NCBI RefSeq assembly: GCF_041429775.1
Contig: NZ_CP163421.1
Location: forward strand, 2,691,001 to 2,755,000
Length of the DNA stretch: 64,000 nt
Source: Glycocaulis abyssi
GTDB lineage: Bacteria > Pseudomonadota > Alphaproteobacteria > Caulobacterales > Maricaulaceae
Direction: 5' to 3'
Part shown: piece by piece, positions 62,544-64,000 of the stretch
Numbering within the stretch: the first letter of the stretch is position 1
Layout: each line of letters begins with the position of its first letter
Notes under the pieces: generated by a model
Database searches by the model: none
What the model saw: only the letters and a program-made list of their open reading frames with translations
What the model was told of the DNA's origin: nothing
Program-made: the position numbers and the translations under genes

Positions 62544-64000
62544 TGGACGTATTCTCCCGGCGCTTCCAGTACCGCATCGGTTCGGGTCTCTATGACGATC
62601 AGCTCCAGCTGCACGATTATGATGCGGTGGAGCGCTTCCTGAATCAGCGCCGCGGCGAGATAAGCAGCGTTAAGGCTAATGAACACGTCACGCGCGAACT
62701 GGTGCTGCGTCATCAGGTCCGGGTAGCTGTCACCCAGAGCCTTGGCGGGCGGGGAGCCGGGACACTGCCCGACGGGCCGCGTCTCGTGCTGGCAGATCTG
62801 TATGAACAGGTCGCCAATCCGCTGGCTGGTGTAATCCGCCGGCCCAGTCTCGACTGGCTGATGCCGCCGACAACGCCTGATGCGTCCCAGTCCATCCAGC
62901 CGCCCGACGGGGAACCGATCGGTGCCGACCGGTTCGCCATGTGGTCGTGCGTACTGCTGATGGACTATGTCGAGACGCACTATGCGGCGCTGGCCGACAG
63001 TGTGAAGACTGAGTTTGCGCGCGATCTCAATTCGCGCCTCGCCAATGGCCGCTCGCCCTGGATGCTGGTCATGGGCCGCTGGCGCCGCGAGACCTGGCCT
63101 GCCGACCGGGACAATCCTTTCGATGCCGTGCTGCATTCGCTGTGGTCGGAAACGGACGAAGCCCTGCGCCGTCAGCTCAATGCGCGTCTGGGCGAAAACT
63201 ATGTGGTTGGCGAGGAAAGCACGGCGCTGGCGCCCTTGCCGCCGGGGGCGGAGGCCCGCCGGGAGGAAATTCGCGAGAAGCTTAAAAAGGCGGCGGCCAA
63301 ACTTGCCACTGCCGACCGTCTGCTGGTCACCGATCCTGCGCTGACAGAAGCTGGCTACCGCAAGGCTGTGGATGTTGCGCGGGCCGCTTTCGACATATGC
63401 GCCGAGGCGTTTCGCGGCTCCATTCTGGGTCCGTTCGTCAAGTACAGGTCTGGCCGGCGCCCTGTGGCGGGCCGGGCGCGGACTGCAGAAGGGACCGCAC
63501 CATCCCACAGCGTCACCCATACCCGCGAGCTCTCGCCCGAGGCAGCGGCGTGGCGGCTGCGCAAGCTGAGCGAATATATGATCTCCGGCCATGACCTGCC
63601 GCGTGCCCTGCCGGGGGCGGCCGACCGCAAGGCCATGCTGGAGCGGGCGCCGCTGGCGGAGTTTCTGGCCCGGCTTGTCCTGATGGGACCGTCGGAGAGC
63701 GAGGCGGAGGAATATGCGCGCATCGTCGGTGCGCCGCGCGGCGCCAAGTACGAGCTGCTGGTAGAAGACGAGGTGGTCGCCCGCATGGTCGTCGACCTGA
63801 TGGCGCGCCTTGGCGTTTACGCAGCGGGTGCCGACAAGCCGGACCTGCGCACCGAAAGCAGCGGCGGGCGGTTTGCCGGCTTTGTGGACTTCAGGGTGCG
63901 CGAGGCGCAGCGCGCGGAGATGATGCGCCGTATCAGCCAGTGGGCCGTGCGCATCCTCATCCTTGGCGGTGCGATGGCGTTGTCTTTCTATGCCGGCATC
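62543..64000 (+). CDS. Unrecognised large protein, runs off the right edge
   Basis: ATG 62543 overlaps the cca stop (TGATG), and the frame stays open for 486 codons to the window end. The protein starts MDVFSRRFQYRIGSGLYDDQ. A long polar region with several Trp-rich segments (SPWMLVMGRWRRETW) follows, then a charged helical stretch (REEIREKLKKAAAKLATADR) and finally RRISQWAVRILILGGAMALS, a hydrophobic start of a membrane segment. No family is recognised. The overlap with cca suggests a single operon. Codon use is like the neighbours. Confidence 0.78.
   Translation, partial: MDVFSRRFQYRIGSGLYDDQLQLHDYDAVERFLNQRRGEISSVKANEHVTRELVLRHQVRVAVTQSLGGRGAGTLPDGPRLVLADLYEQVANPLAGVIRRPSLDWLMPPTTPDASQSIQPPDGEPIGADRFAMWSCVLLMDYVETHYAALADSVKTEFARDLNSRLANGRSPWMLVMGRWRRETWPADRDNPFDAVLHSLWSETDEALRRQLNARLGENYVVGEESTALAPLPPGAEARREEIREKLKKAAAKLATADRLLVTDPALTEAGYRKAVDVARAAFDICAEAFRGSILGPFVKYRSGRRPVAGRARTAEGTAPSHSVTHTRELSPEAAAWRLRKLSEYMISGHDLPRALPGAADRKAMLERAPLAEFLARLVLMGPSESEAEEYARIVGAPRGAKYELLVEDEVVARMVVDLMARLGVYAAGADKPDLRTESSGGRFAGFVDFRVREAQRAEMMRRISQWAVRILILGGAMALSFYAGI

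Noticed and set aside
62294-63592. A 432-codon open frame on the minus strand at the right edge
   Set aside because: It covers the end of cca and the open plus-strand gene that starts with a stop/start overlap. Antisense openness follows from codon bias.

Overview
The window is a GC-rich, tightly packed stretch of alphaproteobacterial chromosome. The gene content points to the Caulobacterales/Maricaulales side (Hyphomonadaceae or Maricaulaceae-like). Supporting signs are the heat-shock sigma factor RpoH, two promoter-like sites of the alphaproteobacterial general-stress factor EcfG, a CtrA-like site, a large TonB-dependent receptor, the PHB regulator PhaR, and several alphaproteobacteria-specific families (DUF2125, TIGR02302/DUF4175, DUF6111, LptM-like lipoprotein). 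I see no rRNA, tRNA, CRISPR array, prophage, insertion sequence or attachment site. This is mostly core chromosome, with short dispersed palindromic repeats at two convergent gene junctions.

Layout. 1-8.9 kb: end of a ThiE-like gene, YggS, a Na/Pi cotransporter, a thioredoxin-fold lipoprotein, PhzF, a secreted serine protease with three Cys-rich repeats, a DUF481 protein, a frameshifted YhhN-family gene and rpoH. 9-19 kb: acetyltransferase, a 43-aa membrane protein behind an EcfG-type promoter, a chemoreceptor, a BASS transporter, RluD, a TonB receptor followed by a PhoD-like phosphatase, and a DUF4168 protein behind a symmetric EcfG-type promoter that could also drive a short RNA. 19-30 kb: folE, cysS, an Fe-S scaffold-like protein, yidD, three glycosyltransferases, HMG-CoA lyase, and phaR/phaB. 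30-42 kb: gloB, a methyltransferase with hisC, DUF2125-plsC-ydcF, ftsX/ftsE, a zinc-ribbon protein, a TIGR02302 protein, lptM-argH and a TlpA thioredoxin. 43-50 kb: a lysine-rich protein, the run twin-TM protein/cobalamin adenosyltransferase/yceI/etfB/etfA, a TetR regulator, an EamA exporter and gluQRS. 50-64 kb: an esterase, an HNH nuclease, MscS, a four-gene MoxR/DUF58/DUF4159/VWA-like operon, then DUF1285, a Nudix hydrolase, DUF6111, the CCA-adding enzyme and a large unrecognised gene running off the right edge.

How genes work together. The envelope is the main theme: FtsEX, PlsC, YdcF, LptM, YidD, glycosyltransferases, MscS and the MoxR cluster. A second theme is phosphate: the Na/Pi transporter and the TonB receptor with PhoD. 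A third is stress: RpoH, the EcfG-type sites and PHB control. Several blocks look like conserved alphaproteobacterial neighbourhoods with one member absent or an extra gene present (no lysA beside lptM, no tyrA beside hisC, yceI between the adenosyltransferase gene and etfB). No clear defence system or biosynthetic cluster is present. The least explained items are the symmetric EcfG-type promoter with its possible RNA, the Cys-repeat protease, the coupled small ORFs at 27.1-27.5 kb, and the unknown gene at the right edge.
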